A stretch of 64,000 bases of DNA from Desulfovibrio sp. (GTDB lineage: Bacteria; Desulfobacterota; Desulfovibrionia; Desulfovibrionales; Desulfovibrionaceae): contig JAIKXS010000010.1 of the NCBI GenBank assembly GCA_024683955.1, positions 1-64,000 of the forward strand, written 5' to 3'. The stretch's first letter is position 1; the number at the start of each line of letters is the position of its first letter. The translations under genes and the position numbers were made by a program. This document shows positions 24,023-35,250 of the stretch, one piece after another. Below the pieces are notes generated by a model, which made no database searches, was not told the DNA's origin, and saw only the letters and a program-made list of their open reading frames with translations.

Positions 24023-25027
24023 TCAGCAGATACGGGGAAGCTCGGCCCCCTCAAGAAGACTGAGCAGCCGTTCCCCGCCGATGGCCGTTTCAAGCACGAC
24101 ACGGCCGGGTTGTTCCTCCGTCACGGATCCGATGACGGCGGCCTCCCTGCCGAAGGGATCTTCCCGCATAATGGCAAGGGCCTCCTCTGCCGACGCCCCC
24201 GGCACGATGACAATGCACTTCCCTTCGTTAGCGAGATAAAGAGGATCAAGGCCCATGAAGGAGCAGCCGGAACGAACACTTTCGTGCACGGGCACGGCGT
24301 CTTCCCTGATCCGGATCCCCACACGGGACTGGGACGCTATTTCGTTCAGCGTTGAAGCGAGCCCCCCGCGTGTCGGATCCCGTAACACATGGACCGGAAC
24401 CCGTTCGAGAAGGCGGCCGCAGAGGCCGCAGAGAGGGGCAGAATCGCTTTCCACATCGGTCGCAAAGGAAAGCCCTTCCCGCTGCGCCATGATGGTCAGG
24501 CCGTGGTCTCCGACGCTTCCGCTCAGCAGCACCGCGTCCCCGGGCCCTGCCCTGTGCCCCGAAGGCGGATCCTCCACCAGGATTTCCCCTATTCCCGTGG
24601 TCGTGATAAAAATCTTGTCGGCAAAGCCCTTCGGCACAACCTTCGTGTCCCCCGTGACGATCCGGACGCCGGCTGTCCGGGCTGCCTGCGCCATATCGTT
24701 CACAACACGGTACAGGGTTTCGAGCTCAAGGCCTTCCTCAAGGATGAAGGCGGCGCTCAGATACCTGGGAACGGCGCCAAGCATGGAGACATCATTGACC
24801 GTGCCGTGCACGGCAAGCGTCCCGATACTGCCACCGGGGAAAAAGAGCGGCGTTACGGTATAGCCGTCCGTGCTCATGGCAAGACGCCTGCCGACCGCCG
24901 GCAGCAGCGCCGCATCATCAAGAGTGTCAAGCAAAGGATTGGAAAAAGCCTTGCGGAAACAGTCGGAGACGAGCTCCTGCATGGCCCGTCCGCCACTTCC
25001 GGCATCAAGTAATAGCCGCCCTGTCAT
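24023..25027 (-). CDS. hypE: Hydrogenase maturation protein HypE
   Basis: HypE dehydrates the carbamoylated C-terminal Cys to a thiocyanate and so makes the CN ligands of [NiFe]-hydrogenase. The C-terminus is PRIC, the exact modified tail. The PurM-like ATP-binding core shows DDAALLP, STDGYTVTPLFFPGGSIG, VHGTVNDVSMLGA, and RDPTRGGLASTLNE. At 334 residues the length fits the family. It follows hypD by about 140 bases. hypA, hypB, hypC and hypF are not in this window and must lie elsewhere. Confidence 0.96.
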   Translation of the reverse strand: MTGRLLLDAGSGGRAMQELVSDCFRKAFSNPLLDTLDDAALLPAVGRRLAMSTDGYTVTPLFFPGGSIGTLAVHGTVNDVSMLGAVPRYLSAAFILEEGLELETLYRVVNDMAQAARTAGVRIVTGDTKVVPKGFADKIFITTTGIGEILVEDPPSGHRAGPGDAVLLSGSVGDHGLTIMAQREGLSFATDVESDSAPLCGLCGRLLERVPVHVLRDPTRGGLASTLNEIASQSRVGIRIREDAVPVHESVRSGCSFMGLDPLYLANEGKCIVIVPGASAEEALAIMREDPFGREAAVIGSVTEEQPGRVVLETAIGGERLLSLLEGAELPRIC

Positions 25028-25167
25028 GTCTCTTCAGCGTCACGGCCCCTTTCCCGGGACACAACGCAGCCTCCCTTAACAGCCGGAATCCGTATCCCTC
25101 GGGAATCATTCCGGCCAGTTCATTGTCAAACCGTCCGTTTTAAAACATCACGCACATATATGCAGCG

Positions 25168-26238
25168 CTATACTCCCGCATACTTGAACCAGGCGGCGCA
25201 GCTTCCCTCCGTGGACACCATACACGGCCCCACGGGATTTCTCGGGGTACAGCGTGTGCCGAACAGCGGACAGTCCTTCGGTGCGATACGCCCGGTCAGC
25301 ACTTCCCCGCAACGGCAGGCCGACTTCTTTTTCTGCTCCGTGATCGTGAGAGAGAAACGAGCCCTCGCGTCGAACGAGGCATAGGAGTCACGTATGCCAA
25401 GCCCGCTTCCGGGAATCCTTCCGATTCCCCTCCAGAGGGCGTCCTCAACGGTAAAGACCTGTTCCATGAGAGAACGAGCCCTGGGGTTTCCCGCATCGTC
25501 CACGGCCCGCGGGTACGCGTTCCCGACCAGGTCCACCCCGTCCCTCCTCGCCCTGGCAAGCTGACAGAGAGCAAGAAGAATATCCGCGGGTTCAAAGCCT
25601 CCGACGACACCGGGCACATGGTAGTCGCGCAGAAAGGCATAGGGCTCAAGACCGATGATGGTCGACACATGACCCGGCAAAAGGAAAGCGTCGATTCGTG
25701 TTTCCGGATTGTCAAGCAGGGTCCTGAGCACCGGAGGAACAAGCTTATGAAGCGAGAGGACACAGAAATTGTCAAGCCCCAGACGCTCGGCGGTCAAGAT
25801 GGTCGCTGCAATGGTCGGGGCGGTTGTTTCAAAGCCCACGCCAAGAAAGACGACCGTGTCAGAGGGATTTTTCCTCGCAAGCTCAACGGCATCCAGGGGA
25901 GAATAGACGATTTCGATGCGCGCCCCTTCAGCCCTTGCGTGCTTGAGGCTTTTTCCCGAAGGTCCCGGCACGCGAAGCAGATCCCCGAAGGTGGCGAGGA
26001 TGACGTTTTCGTGTGCGGCGAGCTCGAAAAAGGCCGCGATTTCCGCATCGTGGGTCACACAGACGGGACAGCCGGGTCCCGAAAGGTGGGTAATTCCGGA
26101 CGGCAGCATGGAACGCAGACCGCTCCGGAAAATAGCGACCGTATGCGTGCCGCACACCTCCATGAACCGCATGGATGTTCCGGCAAGAAGCGTTTCGAGC
26201 TCAGCCAGAAGCGACCGGCAGATTGATTGCTCGTTCAT
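25168..26238 (-). CDS. hypD: Hydrogenase maturation protein HypD
   Basis: HypD is the [4Fe-4S] scaffold on which, with HypC, the Fe(CN)2CO group is assembled. Family motifs are present in order: MEVCGTHTVAIFRSG, SGPGCPVCVT, VGFETTAPT, PGHVSTIIG, and the C-terminal Cys-rich region (CRCGEVLTGRIAP, DCPLFGTRCTP, GPCMVSTEGSC) that carries the cluster. I take the ATG at 26238, with GGAGGT 7 bases upstream, which overlaps the YigZ-family stop as ATGA. That gives 356 residues; the ORF track start is 18 codons further up. Confidence 0.96.
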   Translation of the reverse strand: MNEQSICRSLLAELETLLAGTSMRFMEVCGTHTVAIFRSGLRSMLPSGITHLSGPGCPVCVTHDAEIAAFFELAAHENVILATFGDLLRVPGPSGKSLKHARAEGARIEIVYSPLDAVELARKNPSDTVVFLGVGFETTAPTIAATILTAERLGLDNFCVLSLHKLVPPVLRTLLDNPETRIDAFLLPGHVSTIIGLEPYAFLRDYHVPGVVGGFEPADILLALCQLARARRDGVDLVGNAYPRAVDDAGNPRARSLMEQVFTVEDALWRGIGRIPGSGLGIRDSYASFDARARFSLTITEQKKKSACRCGEVLTGRIAPKDCPLFGTRCTPRNPVGPCMVSTEGSCAAWFKYAGV

Positions 26239-26897
26239 GACCCGACCTCCTCTTGGGAGGAAAAACAGCAGGTTCCACCTGTCATATCGCACACCCTTTC
26301 CCGAAACAGCACCGCATCCTCCCGCGCCAGAAAGAGCTCGCAGTGGATGCGTGCCTCATAGCGTGTTGCCAATATCTCTCCCTGAACCTCTTTCACAAGA
26401 CGCATGACGGCGTCCATATGGGGATAATCAAGGGTAAGGGCCAGCCCCACCCTCTCCTTTTTCTCCACTGAGGAAAGGGTTTCGAGATTTTCCCTCACAC
26501 TGTCCTGATACGCCCTGACAAGCCCGCCCGTCCCGAGCTTTACCCCGCCAAACCAGCGCACCACAACCGTGCAGACCTCACCTATCCCCGAATGGGCAAG
26601 AATCTGCAGCATGGGACGGCCTGCCGTTCCGTGAGGTTCGCCGTCATCAGAGCACTGCGCATGTCCCATGTCTCCCGGGGCCCGTCCCACACAGGCCCAG
26701 CAGTGGTGGGTGGCGTCCGGATAGAGGCCTCTCACCTGCTCAACGAAGAGTCGTCCTGCATCAAGGCCTTCCGAATGGGCGGTCAGGGTCAGAAAACGGC
26801 TCCGCTTGATGACGAGTTCGCTTGCGTGGGGATGCTCCACGTCGGCACAGGGAATAAGAAAACGCCCGGCAGTCTTGACGGAATCGTTAGAGGTCAT
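26235..26897 (-). CDS. YigZ/IMPACT family protein
   Basis: The 220-residue product has the UPF0029 (IMPACT N-terminal) domain: ELVIKRSRFLTLTAHSEG, ATHHCWACVG, CSDDGEPHGTAGRPML and VVVRWFGGVKLGTGGLVRAY. These are the family signatures. The C-terminal 65 residues match the DUF1949 domain usually attached. Members are linked to translation or ribosome-associated regulation, but the activity is unclear. The ATG at 26897 lies inside the last codons of rel (MTSNDS start), so the 258-residue ORF is over-long. The stop overlaps the hypD start. Confidence 0.9.
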   Translation of the reverse strand: MTSNDSVKTAGRFLIPCADVEHPHASELVIKRSRFLTLTAHSEGLDAGRLFVEQVRGLYPDATHHCWACVGRAPGDMGHAQCSDDGEPHGTAGRPMLQILAHSGIGEVCTVVVRWFGGVKLGTGGLVRAYQDSVRENLETLSSVEKKERVGLALTLDYPHMDAVMRLVKEVQGEILATRYEARIHCELFLAREDAVLFRERVCDMTGGTCCFSSQEEVGS

Positions 26898-29043
26898 CGT
26901 TCTCGGTTTCCCTGATGACTTCAAGGATGAAAGGCATGGCGCGCACATCCTCGATGAGCTTATAGAGCTGCGTTGCGTTCTTGACCTCAACCGTGAACTT
27001 GAGCTTGGCACGGCCGTCCACGGTCGTTTCCATCATAATTCCCGAGATGTTGACATCGTTCCTGGCAATGGCTTCTGCCGTCTTGGCGAGGACACCCCGC
27101 TCGTTCTTCGCGATGACAAAGATACCAGCCTCGTAGGGTTTTTCCTCCTGCCCGTCCCAGTAGACGTTGATGAGACGCTCGATTTCCATGTTCGAGACGT
27201 TCGGGCAGTCCTGACGGTGCACGGTGATCCCGACGCCACGGCTGATATAGCCTATGATGGCGTCACCGGGCACGGGATTGCAGCACTGCGCAAAACGCAT
27301 GAGGACGCCGTCAACACCGGCAATGCTCACCCCGTCCCGTTTTCGCGGCGTCTCCTCCTTGACTTCCTTCGGCACAATGGGCGGCGTGGCAACGCTTTCC
27401 GGATGCATGGCAGCGTAGAGACGGTTCAGAACACGGCGCGAGGTCAGGTGTCCATAGCCCACGGCCGCAATCAGATCATCCACACTGTCAAACTTGAACT
27501 CCTGGGCCACGAGCACAAAATGCCCGTCCTTCATGGCCTTGGCCACATTGAGACTGAGCTTTCTTCCGTCCTTTTCGAGGATTTCCGTACCAAGCCGCAC
27601 TGCCCGCCCCCGTTCCTCCGTCCGGAGATAGCGCTGTATATAGCTCCGGGCCTTGGCCGTCTTGACCATGGTAAGCCAGTCACGGTTTGGATGACGGTTT
27701 GCGTCGGTTATGATTTCAACGAGATCGCCGTTTTTCAGGACCGTGTTCAGCGGCATGAGACGGTCGTTGATTTTCGCACCCGCGCAATGGGTACCGACCT
27801 TTGAGTGGATCTGAAAGGCAAAATCAAGCGGGGTCGCCCCTTCCGGAAGTTCCTTCACATCGCCTGCCGGCGTGTAGACATAGACCTCGTCCTTGAAAAG
27901 ATCCATCTTGAGGGACTGCATAAACTCTTTTGAGTCGCTCTCGCCCCCCTGCCGCTCAAATATTTCCCTGAGCCATGTGAACTGCTCGAGGTCCTTTGAG
28001 TTCACCCGCCCCTTTTCCTTGTAAAGCCAGTGGGCGGCAATGCCGTGCTCGGCCTGTCTGTGCATCTCCTCCGTACGGATCTGTATCTCGATGCGCTCCG
28101 CCTCCGGCCCGATGACTGTGGTGTGCAGGCTCTGGTAGCCGTTGGCCTTCGGCATGGAAATATAGTCCTTGAAACGACCGTGCACGGGCTTCCACTGTGA
28201 ATGGACGAGGCCGAGGACCGCGTAGCAGTCGCGAATATCCTTGACGAGCACCCGGAAGGCCATAATGTCGTGCATCTCATCAAGAGTCAGGGACTGCGAC
28301 TGCATTTTTTTATAGATACTGTATTTATGCTTGATGCGTCCGTAGACGTAGCCTTCAACCTTGTTGAGGCCGAGAAGATTCCGGATCATTCCGACCACGT
28401 TGTCGATAATGTTCTTCTCAACGACCTGATGTTTTTCGAGCCATGTGCAGATCTGGTTATAGATGTCAGGCTGAAGATATTTGAAACTGAGATCCTCGAG
28501 ATCGCGCTTCAGAATATAGAGGCCAAGACGATTCGCGAGGGGGGCGTAGATATCCATGGTCTCGCGGGCAATGCGCTGTCGCTTGTAGGTCTTCTGAAAA
28601 TCGAGGGTGCTCATGTTGTGGAGGCGGTCGGCAAGCTTCACCATGAGCACACGCATGTCATGACTCATGGCAAGAATCATCTTTCTGATGTTTTCAGCCT
28701 GCGCCTCTTCCCTGTTTTCAAAGGTGATTGTGCTGATTTTGGTTACACCGTCGACGATATCAGCGACTTCTTCCCCGAATTCGGAATCGATGTCCTCAAT
28801 GCCGGCCTTGGTGTCCTCAACCGTGTCGTGAAGCAGGCCCGCGGCGATGGTCGGAGCGTCAAAGCCCATGCGGGCAAGGGTGTTGGCGACAGCAAGAGGA
28901 TGAGAAAGATAGGGCTCTCCCGAAAGACGGGTCTGCCCCTCGTGGTAGGCGGATGCAAAAACATAGGCTTTCCGGATAAGTTCCGGATCCGCTCCCGGGT
29001 TTTTGCTCTGATAGGTAGTGATAATGTCTTGAATCGGTATCAT
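26887..29043 (-). CDS. Bifunctional (p)ppGpp synthetase/hydrolase, Rel/SpoT family
   Basis: The enzyme makes and degrades (p)ppGpp in the stringent response. The N-terminal hydrolase has HDTVED at about 72-77. The synthetase domain at about 200-330 has RFKDYISMPKANGYQSLHT, with the RFKD motif typical of bifunctional Rel rather than monofunctional RelA. A TGS domain (VYVYTPAGDVKELPEGATPL) lies near 395, a zinc-finger/helical region (RFAQCCNPVPGD) near 580 and an ACT domain (FVIAKNERGVLAKTAEAIA) at the C-terminus. The 718-residue length is normal. Its 3' end overlaps the YigZ-family gene. Confidence 0.96.
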   Translation of the reverse strand: MIPIQDIITTYQSKNPGADPELIRKAYVFASAYHEGQTRLSGEPYLSHPLAVANTLARMGFDAPTIAAGLLHDTVEDTKAGIEDIDSEFGEEVADIVDGVTKISTITFENREEAQAENIRKMILAMSHDMRVLMVKLADRLHNMSTLDFQKTYKRQRIARETMDIYAPLANRLGLYILKRDLEDLSFKYLQPDIYNQICTWLEKHQVVEKNIIDNVVGMIRNLLGLNKVEGYVYGRIKHKYSIYKKMQSQSLTLDEMHDIMAFRVLVKDIRDCYAVLGLVHSQWKPVHGRFKDYISMPKANGYQSLHTTVIGPEAERIEIQIRTEEMHRQAEHGIAAHWLYKEKGRVNSKDLEQFTWLREIFERQGGESDSKEFMQSLKMDLFKDEVYVYTPAGDVKELPEGATPLDFAFQIHSKVGTHCAGAKINDRLMPLNTVLKNGDLVEIITDANRHPNRDWLTMVKTAKARSYIQRYLRTEERGRAVRLGTEILEKDGRKLSLNVAKAMKDGHFVLVAQEFKFDSVDDLIAAVGYGHLTSRRVLNRLYAAMHPESVATPPIVPKEVKEETPRKRDGVSIAGVDGVLMRFAQCCNPVPGDAIIGYISRGVGITVHRQDCPNVSNMEIERLINVYWDGQEEKPYEAGIFVIAKNERGVLAKTAEAIARNDVNISGIMMETTVDGRAKLKFTVEVKNATQLYKLIEDVRAMPFILEVIRETENDDL

Positions 29044-29113
29044 GGAAAGACCTGGCGGGACGCCACCTTTCTCAAAAAAAACAGCGGCTCAGGGCCCGAA
29101 CGAAAAACGTGCT

Positions 29114-30007
29114 TTAGCCAAGTTCAAGGTGTCTGTGATCAAGGGACGTACGGTAGCCCTGCTGACGGAAATACTGGGCCAGCGCCTCCGCAAAGGCCAC
29201 CGAGCGGTGACGCCCTCCGGTACAGCCAAGGGCAACGGCAAGACGATAGCGCCCTTCCGCCTCCATCTGCGGAAGGAGAAAGGAAAAGAGATCGCAAAGC
29301 CTCGTGCGGTACTCGCGGGAGACGGGATTTGCGAAAACGTAGGAGGAGACCGCTTCGTCAAGACCGCTCAGCGGACGCAGGGACTCCTCAAAATAGGGAT
29401 TTTGCAGAAAACGCAAGTCAAGCACCATGTCCGCTTCCTTCGGCACCCCATACTTGAAGCCAAAGGAGATGAAGGTAACCCGCAACGAATGGAGGGCATC
29501 GCGTCCGGGGCTGAAACGGCGCTGTATACGCCTGCGCAAATCGTGAATGGAATAGTGGGAGGTGTCGAGCACAAGATCTGCCTGCGCCTTGATGGGCATG
29601 AGGCGTTCCTGTTCCGCAAGAATTGAGGCCTCAAGTCCCATCCCCTCTTTTTCAAGGGGATGGGGACGTCTTGTCTGGGCGTAACGGCGGATGAGCACGG
29701 AGACGTCCGCCGTTACAAAAAGGAGCTCGGGCCGTATGCCCTTCTGGGCCAGGGCGTCGAGGGCCGGAAGGATTTCCTCCTGAAAATCGCTCTGACGCAT
29801 GTCCATGCCCAGGGCTATGCCGGTGAAATGGGACATGGAGGGCTGTTCCATCATGGAGACCATCTGTCCGGCAAGTCCGGCCGGAAGGCCGTCAACGGTA
29901 AAGAACTGCAAATCCTCAAAAACCCTGAGGGCCGTACTTTTCCCGGCCCCTGAAAGACCGGTCACTATTGAGACCCGAATGGTGCCGTCGCTGTGCTGAC
30001 CTGCCAT
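29114..30007 (-). CDS. rapZ: RapZ family RNase adapter / nucleotide-binding protein
   Basis: RapZ-family proteins bind nucleotides and, in enterobacteria, guide RNase E to GlmZ/GlmY small RNAs. Visible motifs are the Walker A GLSGAGKSTAL at about 17-27, a Walker B-like region, VTFISFGFKYGVP, DLRFLQNPYFEESLRPLSGLD and the C-terminal GCTGGRHRSVAFAE. The length of 297 fits. The chromosomal link rpoN, hpf, rapZ is common in proteobacteria; the PTS-IIA(Ntr) gene often found there is missing. The GlmZ connection is not established in deltaproteobacteria, so the target is unknown. Confidence 0.94.
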   Translation of the reverse strand: MAGQHSDGTIRVSIVTGLSGAGKSTALRVFEDLQFFTVDGLPAGLAGQMVSMMEQPSMSHFTGIALGMDMRQSDFQEEILPALDALAQKGIRPELLFVTADVSVLIRRYAQTRRPHPLEKEGMGLEASILAEQERLMPIKAQADLVLDTSHYSIHDLRRRIQRRFSPGRDALHSLRVTFISFGFKYGVPKEADMVLDLRFLQNPYFEESLRPLSGLDEAVSSYVFANPVSREYRTRLCDLFSFLLPQMEAEGRYRLAVALGCTGGRHRSVAFAEALAQYFRQQGYRTSLDHRHLELG

Positions 30008-30041
30008 GAAAGCCCACCTGTTTCCGGGACATGGGTATGAT

Positions 30042-30581
30042 CTAAAGAACCGGGTCGATCAGCCCATACCCCTGATTACGCCTGCGGTAGACAACATTGA
30101 TGCGGTTGTTTTCGGCGTTGAAGAACACAAGGAAGTCACTGCCTATGGATTCAAGCTGCATGAGAGCCTCATCCAGATAAAGAGGCTTTGAAGCAAAACG
30201 CTTCGTTCCTACAACGTCCGGCAGGTCTTCGGCCTCGCCGTCCATGGTGAAGGTAAAGACATCCACATTTGTCTCGCGAGCGGTTCTCCGCTGTTCCTTC
30301 ACCTTGGCGACACGCTTCTTGACCTGGCTTTCGACCTTGTCTGTCACAATGTCGATGGCCGCGTACATATCCTGCGTCTGCTCGCCAGCGTTGACATGAA
30401 GTCCCTCCCCCGTCAGGGTCACTTCGCAGCGGTGCCTGAACTTATCGACCGAGAGGGCTACTGACACATCTATATCGCTGTTCTTGCCAAAAAAACGTCC
30501 AAGCTTTTCCATTCTGCGACGGGCATACTTCTTCAGATGTTCCGACGCTTCAAAGTTCTTAAAGACGAACGAAATATTCAT
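30042..30581 (-). CDS. hpf: Ribosome hibernation promoting factor, long form
   Basis: Long HPF joins two 70S ribosomes into an inactive 100S dimer. The 179-residue product has the N-terminal S30AE domain (MNISFVFKNFEASEHLKKYA, DVSVALSVDKFRHRCEVTL) and the C-terminal dimerising domain (VGTKRFASKPLYLDEALMQL, GSDFLVFFNAENNRINVVYRR). The start at 30581 has GGAGA 7 bases upstream; the ORF track adds 65 spurious residues. It lies directly behind rpoN, as in many proteobacteria. With rel next door, stress control of ribosomes is well represented in this stretch. Confidence 0.95.
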   Translation of the reverse strand: MNISFVFKNFEASEHLKKYARRRMEKLGRFFGKNSDIDVSVALSVDKFRHRCEVTLTGEGLHVNAGEQTQDMYAAIDIVTDKVESQVKKRVAKVKEQRRTARETNVDVFTFTMDGEAEDLPDVVGTKRFASKPLYLDEALMQLESIGSDFLVFFNAENNRINVVYRRRNQGYGLIDPVL

Positions 30582-30702
30582 GGCATCTTCTCCAGGCTCA
30601 TGTGATTGTAGTTTGGGGGTCGCAAGCAACGCGCGCAACGGACGCCACCCAGTGGTAAGGAAGAAACAACAGGGGAAACATTGTCCCGCGGCACGGGACG
30701 GC

Positions 30703-32133
30703 TTACCGGCGACGACGCTTCGAGGAGGAATCAATGCCAAGCTGCGTTCTGTACTTGGCAACGGTACGCCGCGCAATGGAAATATTCATTTTTTTATTCA
30801 GCATGTCAGCCAGGTGTTCATCGCTGTAGGGATTTTTCGGATCTTCCTCAGAAATGAGGTCCTTGATGAAGGCCTTGACGCTTTCCGAACCGACAAGGGA
30901 GCCGTCCGCCTGCTCCAGAGCGCTGTTAAAGAAAAATTTTAGTTCATAGACCCCGTAGGGTGTTGCCACATACTTATTGGTCGTTATACGGCTCACCGTC
31001 GACTCGTGCATCTCGATATCGTCGGCGATGTCCTTGAGAATCAGCGGCACGAGTTTTGTCGGACCGAATTCAAAAAAGTCCCGCTGATGACGTACGATGC
31101 TCTCCGTCACCTTATAGAGTGTACGCTGGCGCTGATAAAGGCTTTTGATGAGCCAGGACGCCGAACGTATCTTCTGCGTGCAGTATTCTTTCTCGGTTTC
31201 GCTCGCCCTCGAGATATCGGCCAGTGCCAGTTCGGAAAGCTGAAGATTGGGAATTCCTTCCTCATTGAGCGTGATCACAAAGTCGTCGTTCACCTTGTGA
31301 ACATAGACATCAGGACAGATGTAGTTCGGCTCCTCGTCCCCGAAGCTCGCCCCCGGCATGGGTTCAAGATCCTTTATAATGGCAAGGTAGTCCTCCAAGT
31401 CCTCCATATCAAGGGAAAACTTTTTAAGAAGAACCTTGTAACGGCGAGCCTCAATATCCTCAAGATGGTGGGAGACGAGCTCGACAAGGACCGGATCCCG
31501 ATCATAGCCCCTGTCCTCAAGCTGTATAAGAAGACATTCGCGTGCATCGCGTGCGGCCACGCCGACCGGATCGAAGTGCTGGATATTCTTGAGCATGCTC
31601 TCGACAGATGCCTGATCAGCCCCCGTCTTTTCAACCAGTTCCTGGATCTCGGCACAAAGATAGCCGGAGGAAGAAAGATTGCCAATGATCTCCTCTCCTA
31701 TGGCGATATCTTCTTCAGAATAGGCGGAAAAGTGCAGTTGCCAGAGCAGGTGGGCCTCGAGGGTCGGCTTGACGGCATAGCGGGCTTCAAAAGATGTCGC
31801 ATCATCAAGAGACTCGTATTCACGGCTTTGTGACTGACGCGACGTGCTCGAAAACTCGCCAAGATAATCCTCCCACTGGGCATCCCTGGCCACCTCGTTG
31901 TCGTAGACATCGTCCTCATGGGACTCCTTGCGCTCAACCTCATGATTTGTTTCGGTTCCTGCCTGGGTATCAGCCTGCCCCTCCTCGAGAAAGGGATTTT
32001 CAAGCATTTCCTTCTGAATGGTCTCTTCCAGTTCAAGACGCGACAGCTGAAGCAGCTTGATGGCCTGACGCAACTGCGGCGTCATCACCATGCGCTGCTG
32101 CATCTTTAACTGCTGATGAAGTTCCAACGCCAT
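30703..32133 (-). CDS. rpoN: RNA polymerase sigma-54 factor
   Basis: RpoN directs RNA polymerase to -24/-12 promoters and needs an AAA+ activator. The N-terminal activator-interacting region (QMVM-type, LHQQLKMQQRMVMTPQLRQA with LLQLSRLELE) is present, followed by an acidic region II and the core-binding domain. The DNA-binding region ends in the RpoN box, here ARRTVAKYRTQLGI. The 476-residue length is normal. It lies 46 bases after pyrG. A good sigma-54 promoter precedes flagellin at 57.9 kb, a likely target. Confidence 0.97.
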   Translation of the reverse strand: MALELHQQLKMQQRMVMTPQLRQAIKLLQLSRLELEETIQKEMLENPFLEEGQADTQAGTETNHEVERKESHEDDVYDNEVARDAQWEDYLGEFSSTSRQSQSREYESLDDATSFEARYAVKPTLEAHLLWQLHFSAYSEEDIAIGEEIIGNLSSSGYLCAEIQELVEKTGADQASVESMLKNIQHFDPVGVAARDARECLLIQLEDRGYDRDPVLVELVSHHLEDIEARRYKVLLKKFSLDMEDLEDYLAIIKDLEPMPGASFGDEEPNYICPDVYVHKVNDDFVITLNEEGIPNLQLSELALADISRASETEKEYCTQKIRSASWLIKSLYQRQRTLYKVTESIVRHQRDFFEFGPTKLVPLILKDIADDIEMHESTVSRITTNKYVATPYGVYELKFFFNSALEQADGSLVGSESVKAFIKDLISEEDPKNPYSDEHLADMLNKKMNISIARRTVAKYRTQLGIDSSSKRRRR

Positions 32134-32179
32134 GATTATCCTCTACCTTACGCAAAGAGCCTCTGCCTGATATGCACTT

Positions 32180-34267
<2,088 letters not shown>

Positions 34268-34296
34268 TTGACGCTCCATTTTTAAAAACGTATATT
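34268..34296 (+). promoter_or_regulatory. Sigma-70 promoter for the purQ-like gene
   Basis: TTGACG and TATATT are separated by exactly 17 bases in an AT-rich stretch. The predicted transcript starts near 34303, leaving about 43 bases before the ATG at 34346 with a GGAG Shine-Dalgarno. Confidence 0.7.
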
Positions 34297-34345
34297 TGTT
34301 TCTTTCAAATTTTTATCAGAGGCCTTGTTGATTTGGAGTGTTGTA

Positions 34346-35158
34346 ATGGTGAGCGTACACACAATCGTCGTAACGGGGTTCGGCACCAATTCCCATGTGG
34401 AAACAGCCCATACCGCACGGCTTGCCGGGTCGGACCGCGTTGATATTATTCATTTTGCAGATCTTGCGGCCGGAATGGCCACTCTCGATGACTACCAGTT
34501 CCTCATATTTCCCGGCGGGTTTCTCGATGGCGACGACCTTGGAGCCGCCCAGGCTGCGGCCGTCCGCTGGCGTTTTGCCAAAGATCCCCAGGGAACGCCC
34601 CTCTACGAACATCTCTCCCGTTTTCTCGACAGGGGAGGGCTGATTCTTGGCATCTGCAACGGCTTCCAGCTCCTTGTGAAACTCGGCATTCTCCCCTCGC
34701 TCAATAACGAACTTTTCTCTCGCACAGTCTCCCTCGGGCACAACGATTCGGCACGCTTTGAGGACAGGTGGGTCACCCTGCGCGTCAACAAGGAAAGTCC
34801 CTGTGTCTTCACCAAAGGCTTCGATCGATTTGCCATGCCCGTCCGGCACGGCGAGGGAAAAATCGTCTGCCGGAGCGAGGACGTGCTGCAGCGACTCTGG
34901 AAGGAAGGACACGTTGCCCTGCAGTACGCCGATCCAAAGACCCTTCTCCCGACAGACGCCTATCCGGCGAACCCCAATGGTTCACCCCTCTCCATCGCCG
35001 GACTCACCAATCCCAACGGCCACGTGCTTGGCCTCATGCCACATCCCGAGGCCTTCCATCACGTGACAAACCATCCGCGCTGGACCGCCGGCGAGCTTGA
35101 TTCGCCTCCCGGCACCATGCTCTTCAGCAACGCCGTACGCTTTCTGAAGGCCTGCTGA
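34346..35158 (+). CDS. Phosphoribosylformylglycinamidine synthase subunit PurQ-like glutaminase
   Basis: This class I glutamine amidotransferase resembles the PurQ subunit, which supplies ammonia for FGAM formation in purine synthesis. The nucleophile Cys lies in LGICNGFQLLVKLGILP, a PurQ-type elbow, and the His-Glu pair in LGLMPHPEAF. GFLDGDDLGAAQ and GHNDSARFEDRWV are also PurQ-like. The start at 34346 has GGAG 8 bases upstream; the ORF track start is 7 codons earlier. PurS and PurL are not adjacent, so partner subunits must be elsewhere. Length is 270. Confidence 0.85.
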   Translation: MVSVHTIVVTGFGTNSHVETAHTARLAGSDRVDIIHFADLAAGMATLDDYQFLIFPGGFLDGDDLGAAQAAAVRWRFAKDPQGTPLYEHLSRFLDRGGLILGICNGFQLLVKLGILPSLNNELFSRTVSLGHNDSARFEDRWVTLRVNKESPCVFTKGFDRFAMPVRHGEGKIVCRSEDVLQRLWKEGHVALQYADPKTLLPTDAYPANPNGSPLSIAGLTNPNGHVLGLMPHPEAFHHVTNHPRWTAGELDSPPGTMLFSNAVRFLKAC

Positions 35159-35250
35159 GAATGCGGGAGCCCCTCTTCTCCGTCCCCAGCCCCCTTCTGC
35201 AGCAGCATCGCGACCCTTCTCCCGTACTGTAAGGATAAGAAACAATCATA

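Noticed and set aside
28201-29457. 418-residue plus-strand ORF
   Set aside because: It is antisense to rel and rapZ; no family.
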